DNA of 60,922 bases from Bacteroidales bacterium (GCA_015061055.1 SUXH01000006.1:1-60922); one strand, 5' to 3'. Counted from the first letter of the stretch, positions 7,675-16,126 are shown. The notes: generated by a model from the letters alone, not told the origin. Program-made: numbers and translations.

Positions 7675-9072
7675 ATGAAACAAGAGGAGAAAATTGCGTT
7701 GGTTCGCATAATGACTGAATTGGTGAAGTCGGATACAGTGATTTGCAGAAGTGAAATGACAGTGTTTGATGAAATATGCGAATCATTCAAGATAGATAAG
7801 CAAGAAGCATTAGCCAAGGCTCATAGTGTTACCTTGGCCGAAGCAGTTAATAGATTGAAATCGGTGCAATATGATAGTGAGGCAGAGCGTAAGGTAGAAA
7901 CAAAGAATTTGATTGGATTGTTGGAGCGCTTGTCGCTCGCCGATGGTGCTTGTGAACGATCGGAGGCTCTGTTGATAACAGCGTTGCGTATTGCATTAAA
8001 TTGTGATTGCGAGGGAGTGATAGATTGTAGCTGTGATGTACTCGACAATATAGCACCGTTTACGGTGTTCTATGTTGAAAGTGAGTATGATGCCGAAGTG
8101 AATGAATCTATTGCAGAAAACTATCGTATAATAGAGCGTGAGTTTAGATTGGCAGGCTTTGAGTTCGTATATATTCCCAAGCGTGCTGAAATGTTTGGAG
8201 CAATGAATAGTGCCGACCTGAAGAATATTATTGGATTTCTTGCACCTACAATAGCACAAAGTAATAAATCTGTAGTAGAAGATGTGTATGAACGCATTTG
8301 CAATCTTGATACAGTAACATTTACACATTCGTTGTTGCGCAATAAGTTGGGACTTGATTGTCTGTTTGATTCCGAACCGTCGTTCCTTGTAAAATTGGGC
8401 GATAGCAGAGTGTCGTTTAAGCCTGTGCATAATTACTTGAAATTTATGACTAAAGGTGATGTGGTAGGTGATGTGAGACAATTTGTCGACAGCTATTTTA
8501 GTATTGTTAAGGACAGAAAAATAGATGTGCGCGGGGCTGTTGAAAGTGGAGAATGTTTTGAGTATAGTGGTTTTAATAAGTCAATATTTGATTTGCTTGC
8601 GTTTCCGAGCAAGAGTTGTGCAAGCCGAGTGTTTGTAGATGAATATAATCTTAAGATTGTATTTGAAGATGTGAAGGAAACATTGGATGTGTATGCTTAT
8701 GAACGTGCGTTGTATGTTTTCTTGCTATATGCTATGGTCGAAGGAATAACAATCAAAATAACTGAGCGAGATAAGGCTAAGAAAGAACGAAATAATCACA
8801 TCTTTAATAAAGTGTATCAAAAAATGAACGACAGGAATAATTATGGCGGAGAAACGTGGGATGCTGTGGGGTTGAAGTCGTCGTTATCGCGTATAAAGAA
8901 AAGGATTAAGGCAATAGAACTACTCGAAAATAAAGATGATTATATTCCTGTGCTTGATGATAACGGGGTGTTGTCGTTGAGAGTTAGTCCGGATAAGGTG
9001 TATGTGAGAGATTCATCGGGTAAACAAGTGTTGATGAAGGATTGTGATTCGTGGAAAAAGATAAAAGAATAA
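7675..9072 (+). CDS. TerB-like domain protein of unknown function
   Basis: 465 residues, cytoplasmic (no signal peptide). Residues 1-110 are helical and resemble the TerB/DjlA-type domain: VRIMTELVKSD, then LLERLSLADGACERSE, whose ADGxxxxxE matches the acidic metal-site motif of TerB proteins. The middle third is unrecognised. The C-terminal part has a basic helix pair (KKERNNHIFNKVYQKMNDRNN, SSLSRIKKRIKAI) and a small beta domain. Preceded by an 83-base AT-rich gap with no convincing TAnnTTTG box. Not linked to other ter genes, so a stress-response role is unproven. Confidence 0.55.
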   Translation: MKQEEKIALVRIMTELVKSDTVICRSEMTVFDEICESFKIDKQEALAKAHSVTLAEAVNRLKSVQYDSEAERKVETKNLIGLLERLSLADGACERSEALLITALRIALNCDCEGVIDCSCDVLDNIAPFTVFYVESEYDAEVNESIAENYRIIEREFRLAGFEFVYIPKRAEMFGAMNSADLKNIIGFLAPTIAQSNKSVVEDVYERICNLDTVTFTHSLLRNKLGLDCLFDSEPSFLVKLGDSRVSFKPVHNYLKFMTKGDVVGDVRQFVDSYFSIVKDRKIDVRGAVESGECFEYSGFNKSIFDLLAFPSKSCASRVFVDEYNLKIVFEDVKETLDVYAYERALYVFLLYAMVEGITIKITERDKAKKERNNHIFNKVYQKMNDRNNYGGETWDAVGLKSSLSRIKKRIKAIELLENKDDYIPVLDDNGVLSLRVSPDKVYVRDSSGKQVLMKDCDSWKKIKE

Positions 9073-9093
9073 TTACATTAAAGGAGAGACTCT

Positions 9094-9357
9094 TTAAGGA
9101 TTGTAAAGGTCGTGATTGAAGAATTTCATAATATCTTGTAAGTGATTATATGCCATTTGAGCGGGACTTTCAGGATTTAATTCAATAGCTTGGCAATAGG
9201 CGTTCATCGCTTGTTGCCAATTGTTTTTCTTGCAATAGGCATTTCCGAGCATAAAATATGCTTCGTCGCAATTTTTGTTGTCGGCAATCGATAGCTCAAG
9301 TAGTTCGATTGCTTTATCTATGTCGTTGTTGTTGAGTAGTTCTTTGATGTGATCCAT
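9094..9357 (-). CDS. small TPR protein
   Basis: 87 residues from ATG 9357. The reading frame extends further upstream to 9396, but that extension contains a perfect TATCTTTG promoter box, so the ATG four bases after the box is preferred. Two TPR-like helical repeats are visible: IDKAIELLELSIADNKNCDEA and YFMLGNAYCKKNNWQQAMNAY followed by AIELNPESP. It probably mediates protein-protein contacts; partner unknown. It lies downstream of structured repeat copy A and is monocistronic. Confidence 0.75.
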   Translation of the reverse strand: MDHIKELLNNNDIDKAIELLELSIADNKNCDEAYFMLGNAYCKKNNWQQAMNAYCQAIELNPESPAQMAYNHLQDIMKFFNHDLYNP

Positions 9358-9361
9358 AGTG

Positions 9362-9369
9362 CAAAGATA
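9362..9369 (-). promoter_or_regulatory. -7 box of the small TPR gene (leaderless or nearly so)
   Basis: The minus strand reads TATCTTTG with CACT and then ATG, leaving only four bases between box and start codon. Transcription must begin at or next to the ATG. Confidence 0.55.
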
Positions 9370-9397
9370 GTAAATAAGAGGTTTATATAAAAACAAA

Positions 9398-9548
9398 ATC
9401 CTCGACTCACGCCGAAGATCCGCTTCAGTATTAATTTATCTTAATACTATTTACATAAACCATAAAACTAATCTTAAAAACTATGTCATCACGACATAAT
9501 GTTTAGAATAACCTTAAAACTATTACCATGAAAACTTGTGCAAAGATA
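9398..9548 (-). ncRNA. structured intergenic repeat, copy A (upstream of the TPR gene)
   Basis: Minus-strand order: promoter box TATCTTTG (9541-9548); a core with TTTCATGGTAATAG and TTTAAGGTTAT (30 bases identical to copy B); hairpin 1 at 9479-9503 (stem TATGTC/GACATA plus AAC/GTT, two-base bulge) followed by TTTTT; an AT-rich spacer; and hairpin 2 at 9398-9419 (nine pairs, two of them G-U, loop GTGA) followed by TTTTG and more T. Hairpin 1 differs in sequence from copies B and C but keeps the stem, which indicates selection on RNA structure. Candidate small RNA or attenuated leader. It occupies most of a gene-free stretch of about 350 bases; the remainder is AT-rich. Confidence 0.65.
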
Positions 9549-9555
9549 TAAATTT

Positions 9556-9571
9556 TATGTTATATAACATA
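9556..9571. promoter_or_regulatory. 16-bp palindrome upstream of repeat A promoter (candidate operator)
   Basis: TATGTTATATAACATA is a perfect palindrome lying seven bases upstream of the TATCTTTG box of copy A, where the -33 element would sit. The identical palindrome is at the same place in copy B. A dimeric regulator site is inferred. Confidence 0.6.
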
Positions 9572-9709
9572 GTTTTATAGAATGTTTTTTGCGCGAAATA
9601 ATATTTTTTAACAGAAAATAATTAAAAATCACTTTCTGTATAATTGAAACAATATCGTGAAGAGTAAGTAGTGTGCTGTGTTGTACGATATTTGTGTTTT
9701 ATGGAAGAT

Positions 9710-10546
9710 TTATAAATCGATGTGCTTAGAATCGATTTTTTCGTTAAGGAAGATAGATGCCAAAGAGTTGAATTTATCTTCATCTTCGGTGGTTAGATAG
9801 GAGCATATGCCATTTTTTGAACATCGTATATTCATCTCAGGATGTCGGTTAAGATAGTCGGCAAGACTGTCGGCTATGATAGCTCCTTGTTCCACTATGT
9901 TGATGTGACTTGGAGTGTATTTTCTAATCTTATCGAGTAAGATGGGGTAGTGTGTACAGCCAAGAATTATGCTGTCAATATCAGCACTTTGGTTTAATAG
10001 TTGATTGATGTATTTTTGAACGAAGAAATCGGCTCCTTCGCCGTTGGCCTCCTGATTCTCTACTAAAGGAACCCATAAAGGGCAACTCTGAGAAAATACG
10101 TTAAATTTAGGATGTATTTTTTCAATTTCGATATCGTAGGATTTACTCTGTATAGTACCAGTGGTACCGAGTATTCCTATGTTGCCTGAGCGAGATATTT
10201 CCCCAATTTTTTCAACTGTTGGGCGAATTACTCCAAGAACACGTTTTGTGGGGTCGATGTTTGGTAGGTCGTTTTGCTGAATATTTCTTAATGCTTTTGC
10301 TGAAGCTGTGTTGCAAGCAAGGATAACGAGGTTGCATCCTTGAGAAAAAAGATATTTTACAGCTTCGAGAGTGAAACGATATACAATGTTGAAAGAACGA
10401 GAACCATAAGGAGCACGTGCATTGTCGCCAAGATAAAGGAAATTGTATTGTGGAAGTTTCTTGCGAATGGCGTCGAGAATGGTTAATCCTCCATACCCTG
10501 AGTCGAAAACGCCAATAGGGCCAATGTTATGTGCTTGCTTGTTCAT
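9710..10546 (-). CDS. murI: glutamate racemase
   Basis: 278 residues, normal for MurI. It interconverts L- and D-glutamate for peptidoglycan synthesis. The N-terminal PIGVFDSGYGGLT, the first catalytic cysteine in LACNTAS (C78) and the second in GCTHYP (C197) are all present, so the enzyme should be active. A TATCTTTG box lies 19 bases before the start. Upstream of that is structured repeat copy B and downstream is copy A, so both the gene and its flanks are embedded in the repeat family. No other peptidoglycan gene is adjacent. Confidence 0.96.
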   Translation of the reverse strand: MNKQAHNIGPIGVFDSGYGGLTILDAIRKKLPQYNFLYLGDNARAPYGSRSFNIVYRFTLEAVKYLFSQGCNLVILACNTASAKALRNIQQNDLPNIDPTKRVLGVIRPTVEKIGEISRSGNIGILGTTGTIQSKSYDIEIEKIHPKFNVFSQSCPLWVPLVENQEANGEGADFFVQKYINQLLNQSADIDSIILGCTHYPILLDKIRKYTPSHINIVEQGAIIADSLADYLNRHPEMNIRCSKNGICSYLTTEDEDKFNSLASIFLNEKIDSKHIDL

Positions 10547-10565
10547 ATTATAAGAGTAGTTTTCG

Positions 10566-10573
10566 CAAAGATA
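10566..10573 (-). promoter_or_regulatory. -7 box of murI
   Basis: The minus strand reads TATCTTTG between hairpin 2 of repeat copy B and the murI ATG. murI therefore has its own promoter in addition to any read-through from the repeat. Confidence 0.6.
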
Positions 10574-10600
10574 ATTCTTTTTATAGATATAAAAAAATTA

Positions 10601-10751
10601 AACCTCGACTCATCGTCGGGGTTTGCTTACTAATTAACTTTGTAATACCATTAACTTAAACCTAAAAACTAAAAAATAAAAAACTTGTGTCTCACGACAG
10701 AAGTTTTTAAATAACCTTAAAACTATTACCATGAAAACTGATGCAAAGATA
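10601..10751 (-). ncRNA. structured intergenic repeat, copy B (upstream of murI)
   Basis: Minus-strand order: TATCTTTG box (10744-10751); the core TTTCATGGTAATAG and TTTAAGGTTAT; hairpin 1 at 10682-10705 (stem AACTT-TGTC with one C-C mismatch, loop GTGA) followed by TTTTTTATTTTTT; a spacer alignable to copy A; and hairpin 2 at 10601-10623 (AACC-CGAC pairing with GTCG-GGTT around one A-C mismatch, loop GATGA), then a run of T. Both hairpins look like intrinsic terminators. It fills most of a gene-free stretch of about 330 bases. Confidence 0.65.
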
Positions 10752-10760
10752 TAGCTTTTT

Positions 10761-10776
10761 TATGTTATATAACATA
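10761..10776. promoter_or_regulatory. 16-bp palindrome upstream of repeat B promoter (candidate operator)
   Basis: TATGTTATATAACATA, identical to 9556-9571, lies nine bases upstream of the TATCTTTG box of copy B. Perfect dyad symmetry at matching promoter positions suggests a shared regulator. Confidence 0.6.
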
Positions 10777-10881
10777 TATTTAAATAAAAAAATATCTATA
10801 TTTAAGATAAATTAATAAATGTGAACAAAATTTCAGTAAAAATAAGCCTATGGTAGTGTGAAATTAAGATGTGTGGAAAAA

Positions 10882-12015
10882 TTAAAGTGAGAATAGGTTG
10901 GCGATAGAGGCTATTTCGTGAGCTGAATTCTCGCTAATATGTGAGCCTATAGGCAGACATATTACTTGCTTTGCAAAACTTTCTGCCTCAAGGCAGGATG
11001 TGTCGTTATATTCTTTTGCATAGCAAGGTTGACGATGAACAGGTGTAGGATACATTATATCGGTGCCTATACCATTGTTTTGCATATAAGTTATGAATGA
11101 TTCACGATTTTCAACTCGTAACGGATATTGATGCCACACTTGATAAGAATGGGCGAATGTGTCGGGTTTTGTGATGGCATTGTTGTTGATGACGGAGTTG
11201 TAAATATCTACAAGTTTTCGTCGGCGAATGTTTTCCTTGTCGATGTGAGGGAGCTTGACAAGCAACATTGCTGCTTGTATTTCGTCCATACGGCAATTGA
11301 AACCTTTATAGATGTTGTGGTAACGTCGGTCGCATCCGTAATTGGCTAAAGCTCTTATAGTGTCGGCAAGTGTGATGTCGTGAGTAGTGACAATTCCTGC
11401 ATCACCGAGTGCACCTAAATTTTTGGTGGGATAAAAACTTATGCCTGCTGCATCGCCAAGACCACCTGTGTGGTGTGTTCCGTATAATCCTTCTATGTTT
11501 GTGCTTGCTCCAATCGCTTGTGCGTTGTCCTCAATGACTTTCAGTCCATAGTTGGTTGCTAATTGCTTGATGGTTTCGTCCCAACAAGGAGTCCCATAAA
11601 GGTGAACAGGCATAATGGCTTTTGTTCGTAAGGTTATGGCCTCCTCTATAAGAGATGTGTTGAGATTGAGTGTAGAAGCCGACATATCGACAAAGATTGG
11701 TTTTAATCCTTCGCTGCTTACTGCAAGAGCAGTGGCAATATAGGTGTTTGCCGACATTATGATTTCATCGCCATCGCAAAAAAAGCCCATATCCTTGTAT
11801 GCCCTGACAATTAGTCGCAGTGCATCAAGTCCGTTGCTTACAGCAATGGCGTAAGGGGTGTGGCATAATGTTGCGATTTCCTTTTCAAGACGTGCTACAT
11901 ATTCCCCATTGATATATCTACCTGATGTGATAACATCGCAGGCGGCTTTTTTAAGAGCCTCCTCAAAAGGGGCGTTTACGGGTTTTAGGTCGAGGAAAGG
12001 ATATTTGAGTGTCAT
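10882..12015 (-). CDS. DegT/DnrJ/EryC1 family sugar aminotransferase (FdtB/QdtB-like)
   Basis: 377 residues, a PLP-dependent aminotransferase of fold type I. The PLP lysine is K198 in SFYPTKNLGALGDAG. GNxY-type features are seen in MSANTYIATALA, and the C-terminal YPTPVHRQPCY is typical of nucleotide-sugar aminotransferases. Last gene of the rmlB-rmlA-fdtA-fdtA operon, two bases after the preceding gene. With a dTDP-6-deoxy-hex-4-ulose 3,4-ketoisomerase upstream, it most likely transfers an amino group to C3 to give dTDP-3-amino-3,6-dideoxy-hexose (Fuc3N or Qui3N). Which epimer is formed cannot be read from sequence. Confidence 0.85.
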   Translation of the reverse strand: MTLKYPFLDLKPVNAPFEEALKKAACDVITSGRYINGEYVARLEKEIATLCHTPYAIAVSNGLDALRLIVRAYKDMGFFCDGDEIIMSANTYIATALAVSSEGLKPIFVDMSASTLNLNTSLIEEAITLRTKAIMPVHLYGTPCWDETIKQLATNYGLKVIEDNAQAIGASTNIEGLYGTHHTGGLGDAAGISFYPTKNLGALGDAGIVTTHDITLADTIRALANYGCDRRYHNIYKGFNCRMDEIQAAMLLVKLPHIDKENIRRRKLVDIYNSVINNNAITKPDTFAHSYQVWHQYPLRVENRESFITYMQNNGIGTDIMYPTPVHRQPCYAKEYNDTSCLEAESFAKQVICLPIGSHISENSAHEIASIANLFSL

Positions 12016-12017
12016 AA

Positions 12018-12470
12018 TCAGTCTTTGTTACGTTTTGGGGCTGTACGTTGAAGGAAATCGTCGAAGTCGCACACATAGTCGTCTTGGTCGTATTTGTGAG
12101 AAGATATTGCAAGTACGACCGAACCGGATGAGAAATTGTGCAGAGTGTTCCAAATTCCGGGAGCAACAAGAAGCCCTACATTGGAGCGGTTGAGGTTATA
12201 AGTCATAGTATCGACACCATCGTTGATGGTTATGCTACAACTTCCACTCACTGCTACAAGTAAATTGGTGCAATCTTTGTGAGAATGTCCACCACGTTCT
12301 ATACCCCCCGGTACATCGTAGATGTAGAATATACGTTTGATGTCGAAAGGAAGTTCATTGTTGCCTTCAACAACCGTAAGGTTGCCATTCTCATGATGGT
12401 GCTTGTTGAGCGTGATGAGTCGGCAGTCGTTAAGGCTTGAAGTAGCGTGTGAATCAATCGTTTCTTTCAT
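12018..12470 (-). CDS. FdtA/QdtA-family cupin, dTDP-6-deoxy-hex-4-ulose 3,4-ketoisomerase (second copy)
   Basis: 150 residues, a single cupin domain. FYIYDVPGG is followed by ERGGHSHK, with both histidines of the family (H62, H64), then LVAVSGSCSITINDG. In FdtA/QdtA enzymes these histidines are in the active site that shifts the keto group from C4 to C3 of dTDP-4-keto-6-deoxyglucose. It overlaps the preceding paralogue by 17 bases, implying translational coupling. Of the two tandem copies this one has the more complete catalytic signature and is the better candidate for the active isomerase. Confidence 0.8.
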   Translation of the reverse strand: MKETIDSHATSSLNDCRLITLNKHHHENGNLTVVEGNNELPFDIKRIFYIYDVPGGIERGGHSHKDCTNLLVAVSGSCSITINDGVDTMTYNLNRSNVGLLVAPGIWNTLHNFSSGSVVLAISSHKYDQDDYVCDFDDFLQRTAPKRNKD

Positions 12471-12885
12471 TGTTTGCGATGTCTTTAAAAAGGGTAAAAT
12501 CTTCGATGTAGTCGTCTTTGTCGTATTTTGTGGATGATAGGATAGTGGCTACCGAGTTGGTAGAGAAGTTGACTATTTCTCGCCACATCATAGGGGGGAC
12601 ATATAGCCCATAGTAAGAGCGCGACATATGGAATGTGTGTCGGTTGCCTTTACCATCGTCGAGAATCACGTCGAAACTGCCTGAAAGAGCAATAATGAAT
12701 TCTTCTTGTGTGCGAAAAGCGTGTCCCGAGCGTGTTTTACCTCCTGGTACGTCATAAATCCAATATGTACGCTCGATTTTAAAAGGAATGTGATTATTCC
12801 CTTCAATAAAAGATAAATTACCTCTTGGATCTTCTATCTTTGGGAGGTTAATTATATGAGCATTATTTGATTCCATTTTCAGCAA
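12454..12885 (-). CDS. FdtA/QdtA-family cupin (first copy), active-site His replaced
   Basis: 143 residues, a cupin paralogous to its downstream neighbour: YWIYDVPGG, then [12 protein letters not shown] (H55, but F57 where the paralogue has a histidine), then [13 protein letters not shown]. Losing one of the paired histidines may alter stereochemistry or activity, or the two may form a hetero-oligomer. It overlaps rmlA by 23 bases and the next gene by 17, so the trio is tightly coupled. An ATG three codons further in (MESNNAH) is an alternative start. Confidence 0.78.
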   Translation of the reverse strand: MLKMESNNAHIINLPKIEDPRGNLSFIEGNNHIPFKIERTYWIYDVPGGKTRSGHAFRTQEEFIIALSGSFDVILDDGKGNRHTFHMSRSYYGLYVPPMMWREIVNFSTNSVATILSSTKYDKDDYIEDFTLFKDIANNERND

Positions 12886-13744
12886 GTTGGATTAGATATT
12901 GTCCATAATTATTCTTTGCCAATGGTTCGGCAAGTGATTTCAATTGTTCGGCTGAAATCCAACCCTTGCGGAAGGAAATTTCTTCTAATGCGGCAACTTG
13001 TACTCCTTGTAGATTCTGTATTGATTGAATGAAATTTGCTGCATCATTCATTGATTCTGGCGTACCTGTGTCGAGCCAAGCAAAACCACGTCCAAATTTT
13101 TGGATAGCAACGCGTTTCTGTTCTAGATAGATTTGATTTACGGTTGTAATTTCTAATTCGCCACGAGCCGAAGGCTTGATGTTCTTAGCAATTTCCACAA
13201 CATCGTTGGGGTAGAAATATAATCCCGTAACGGCATAGTTGGATTCGGGAACAGCAGGTTTTTCAACGATTTTAGATGGATTGCCTTCGTTGTCGAAAGA
13301 AACTACACCAAATCTTTCAGGGTCCTTTACAGCATAAGCGAATAGTGTAGCTTTGTCTTCTTCGGCTGTTGTTTTAGCTTTTTCGAGCATTTGAGTAAAT
13401 CTTTGTCCGTAGAAGATGTTGTCGCCGAGTACAAGGCAAACAGAATCGTCGCCAATAAATTCCTCTCCAATAATAAATGCTTGTGCCAATCCACCGGGAT
13501 ATGGTTGCTCTGCATATTGGAAATTCACTCCAATTTCTTCACCTGTACCAAGCAAGCGTTTGAAAAGAGGCAAATCGATAGGTGTGGAAATGATAAGAAT
13601 GTCCTTAATGCCGGCAAGCATAAGTACTGATATAGGATAAAACACCATTGGTTTATCATATATCGGAATTAATTGCTTAGATATTCCTTTGGTTATGGGG
13701 TAAAGGCGTGTGCCACTTCCGCCTGCAAGAACTATACCTTTCAT
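12863..13744 (-). CDS. rmlA: glucose-1-phosphate thymidylyltransferase
   Basis: 293 residues, standard length. It makes dTDP-glucose from glucose-1-phosphate and dTTP. The N-terminal nucleotide-binding loop [32 protein letters not shown] and the C-terminal [11 protein letters not shown] are all classic RmlA. It follows rmlB by 64 bases and overlaps the first fdtA-like gene by 23. No rmlC or rmlD lies in the operon, so dTDP-glucose is routed to the amino sugar here, not to rhamnose. Confidence 0.96.
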   Translation of the reverse strand: MKGIVLAGGSGTRLYPITKGISKQLIPIYDKPMVFYPISVLMLAGIKDILIISTPIDLPLFKRLLGTGEEIGVNFQYAEQPYPGGLAQAFIIGEEFIGDDSVCLVLGDNIFYGQRFTQMLEKAKTTAEEDKATLFAYAVKDPERFGVVSFDNEGNPSKIVEKPAVPESNYAVTGLYFYPNDVVEIAKNIKPSARGELEITTVNQIYLEQKRVAIQKFGRGFAWLDTGTPESMNDAANFIQSIQNLQGVQVAALEEISFRKGWISAEQLKSLAEPLAKNNYGQYLIQLAENGIK

Positions 13745-13808
13745 ATATTTATGAGTTTGGAGTAGGGATGGATGTTAAAGTTGTCCTAAGAGCCTTGCTC
13801 CGAGTTAA

Positions 13809-15005
13809 TTATCTTTGATTATACATTTCTTCGTAATACTTTTGGTAATCGCCGGAAGTAACACTTTCTACCCACTCTTGATTGTCAAGATACCATAGGA
13901 TTGTTTTCTTGATGCCTTCTTTGAAAGTGGTTTCGGGATACCAACCAAGCTCGGTAGCAATCTTAGTGGGGTCCATAGCATATCGCATATCATGTCCGGG
14001 ACGATCGGTGACGTATTCAATTAAGTTGTCGTTAATGTCGCTAAGATTGCATTTCAGTAGCGATTGGTATTTAGGCTCATTGTTCATAGCTTGAACAATG
14101 AGTGATATTACGAGTTTTACAATGTTTATATTGCTTTCTTCATTGAATCCGCCGATGTTGTACACTTCGCCTATTCGTCCTTTGTGAAGCACCATATCGA
14201 TTCCCTTGGCGTGATCTTCTACATACAGCCAATCTCGAACATTTTCACCTTTGCCATATACCGGAAGTTTCTTGCCTTCGAGAATGTTTTTTATGATTAA
14301 AGGAATTAACTTTTCAGGGAAATGGTAAGGACCATAGTTGTTGCTGCAACGTGTGATGTTCACAGGGAAGTTGTAAGTGTGAAAATATGCATTTGCAATT
14401 AAGTCGGCACTTGTTTTTGATGATGAATAGGGAGAACGTGGTGATAATGGAGTGTCTTCGGTAAAGAAATATTTGCCAAAGGTTTTCATATCGGTACGAT
14501 TACCTATCACTTGACGTATTTCGGGGGTAACTTCAAGTGTTTTTGCTTCATCGAAGTCTTTGTCGAGTGAACCATACACTTCATCGGTGGAAATCTGAAG
14601 GAATTTCTTACCCGGCTTGTAGCAGGGCTTACCATTTGCATCTTTTCCCAGAAACCAAGCTTGGCGTGCACATTCAAGCATATTGTGTGTTCCGAGAATG
14701 TTTGTTTCGAGAAATAGTTTAGGATTGGTGATACTGCGGTCGACATGGCTTTCGGCTGCAAAGTTAACGATGTAGTCTATGTCATTTTCTTTGAGAATCT
14801 GTGTTACAAGTTCGTAATCATTGATATCACCTTTTACGAAATATACGTTAGGCAATTTTAGCTCCTCCTTTATTGTGAGTAAATTGCCGGCGTATGTGAG
14901 CGCATCAAGAATGATGATGTTAACGTCATTCCCGTAAATTTGAAGTAAATATTTTATATAATTGGCGCCAATAAAGCCAGCTGCGCCTGTAACAAGGTAT
15001 GTCAT
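13809..15005 (-). CDS. rmlB: dTDP-glucose 4,6-dehydratase
   Basis: 398 residues, somewhat longer than the usual 350 or so. The extra length includes an insert after STDEVYG (roughly residues 165-195) and one near 300, both seen in Bacteroidales versions from memory. Rossmann GxxGxxG appears as GAAGFIG near residue 7, the catalytic triad region is STDEVYG, and YSSSK supplies Tyr and Lys. The enzyme makes dTDP-4-keto-6-deoxyglucose. It is first in the amino-sugar operon, with a TATCTTTG promoter box 27 bases upstream. Confidence 0.95.
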   Translation of the reverse strand: MTYLVTGAAGFIGANYIKYLLQIYGNDVNIIILDALTYAGNLLTIKEELKLPNVYFVKGDINDYELVTQILKENDIDYIVNFAAESHVDRSITNPKLFLETNILGTHNMLECARQAWFLGKDANGKPCYKPGKKFLQISTDEVYGSLDKDFDEAKTLEVTPEIRQVIGNRTDMKTFGKYFFTEDTPLSPRSPYSSSKTSADLIANAYFHTYNFPVNITRCSNNYGPYHFPEKLIPLIIKNILEGKKLPVYGKGENVRDWLYVEDHAKGIDMVLHKGRIGEVYNIGGFNEESNINIVKLVISLIVQAMNNEPKYQSLLKCNLSDINDNLIEYVTDRPGHDMRYAMDPTKIATELGWYPETTFKEGIKKTILWYLDNQEWVESVTSGDYQKYYEEMYNQR

Positions 15006-15032
15006 ATTAATAATTACTTATTGGTTGGTTTA

Positions 15033-15040
15033 CAAAGATA
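15033..15040 (-). promoter_or_regulatory. -7 box of the rmlB amino-sugar operon
   Basis: The minus strand reads TATCTTTG, 27 bases before the rmlB ATG. It is the only good TAnnTTTG match upstream of the five tightly packed genes. Confidence 0.55.
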
Positions 15041-15064
15041 ATAATTTATATCATAACAAAAAAA

Positions 15065-15098
15065 AGATTGAGCCAAAATGTGAATTTTGACTCAACCT
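15065..15098 (-). terminator. terminator after tsf
   Basis: The minus strand reads GGTTGAGTCAAAA and TTTTGGCTCAATC around a short loop, followed by TTTTTTTT. It lies about 30 bases past the tsf stop and ends the rplM-rpsI-rpsB-tsf cluster. Confidence 0.8.
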
Positions 15099-15130
15099 AT
15101 TGTTGTTTGAATATTTATGTTTTAGCTGAA

Positions 15131-16126
15131 TTAGTCTACGTTCAAGTTTACACGCTTGAATGAAAGTACTTTAAGTTCAGCATCAACAGCCTTCAATGTT
15201 TCGCGTACAGTCTTCTTTTCTTCGCCTGTAACGTCTTCTTGGTTAAGCAAGCAAACTTCCTTCAAGAACTTGCCAAGACGACCTTTAGCGATGTTTTGAA
15301 TCATAGCTTCAGGAAGGTTAGCAGCCTTTTCAGCAGAAACAGTAGCGATAATTTCTTTAGCCTTAACTACGTCTTCTTCAGTAATCCAACCCTTAGCCTT
15401 GTTGCTTTCCATGTGATCTTCGCTGTCAACGTGAGCAGGGTTGATTCCGGCTTTCTTCAAAGCAGCTTCTACTGCTTTTTGGATTTGTTCAGCCTTAGTT
15501 TTTTCAATAGCTACAGCTATTTCTTTTTCCTTAACTTCTTCAGCAACGTCGCATTCGTCAACTGCGATTGGGTTCATTGCTGCAACTTGCATAGCTACGT
15601 TCTTGTAAACTTGTTCGTCAAGACCTGCTTTGTTGAATGAAACAAGAGTTGCAAGTTTGTTGCCGAAGTGGTTGTAAGCGATACAAGCAGGTGCTTCAAC
15701 GTATTCGAATGCACCAAGTTCCATCTTTTCGCCTGTCTTACCAGATTCTTCAATAATAAGGTCAGAGATTTTTTGACCATTGATTTCAAGAGCCTTAACT
15801 TCTTCAGCGCTCTTAGCTTTAGCTTCAATAGCTGCAGCAAGGATAGCCTTAGTAAGGTTAACAAAACCTTCGTTCTTACCAACGAAGTCGGTTTCGCAGT
15901 TAAGAGCTACTACGGCTGCATATTCACCTGTAGATTGTGCGATAACACAACCTTCAGAAGCATTGCGGTCTTCGCGCTTAGCTGCTACAGCTTGTCCTTT
16001 TTTGCGAAGGATTTCGATAGCTGCGTTAATATCATTATCGGCTTCAGTTAGAGCCTTCTTGCAATCCATCATACCAGCACCTGTCATTTGACGAAGTTTG
16101 CTGATGTCTGCCATTGTAACTGCCAT
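15131..16126 (-). CDS. tsf: translation elongation factor Ts
   Basis: 331 residues, within the longer EF-Ts range seen in Bacteroidota. The N-terminal UBA-like region has ISKLRQMTGAGMMDCKKAL, a hallmark of EF-Ts, followed by LNCETDFVGKNEGF. It is the guanine-nucleotide exchange factor for EF-Tu. It follows rpsB by 122 bases, and that gap holds a hairpin that may attenuate read-through. Confidence 0.97.
   Translation of the reverse strand: MAVTMADISKLRQMTGAGMMDCKKALTEADNDINAAIEILRKKGQAVAAKREDRNASEGCVIAQSTGEYAAVVALNCETDFVGKNEGFVNLTKAILAAAIEAKAKSAEEVKALEINGQKISDLIIEESGKTGEKMELGAFEYVEAPACIAYNHFGNKLATLVSFNKAGLDEQVYKNVAMQVAAMNPIAVDECDVAEEVKEKEIAVAIEKTKAEQIQKAVEAALKKAGINPAHVDSEDHMESNKAKGWITEEDVVKAKEIIATVSAEKAANLPEAMIQNIAKGRLGKFLKEVCLLNQEDVTGEEKKTVRETLKAVDAELKVLSFKRVNLNVD

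Noticed and set aside
9527..9550. Plus-strand mini-frame MKTCAKI (and MKTDAKI in copy B) in the repeat
   Set aside because: The codons overlap CAAAGATA, which is the minus-strand -7 box, and all other signals of the repeat are on the minus strand. The similarity of the two peptides is explained by the conserved promoter and core.
15239..15640. Phe/Ser-rich plus-strand frames opposite tsf
   Set aside because: Composition is that of complementary-strand shadow reading of a Lys/Glu/Ala-rich gene; no start signals.
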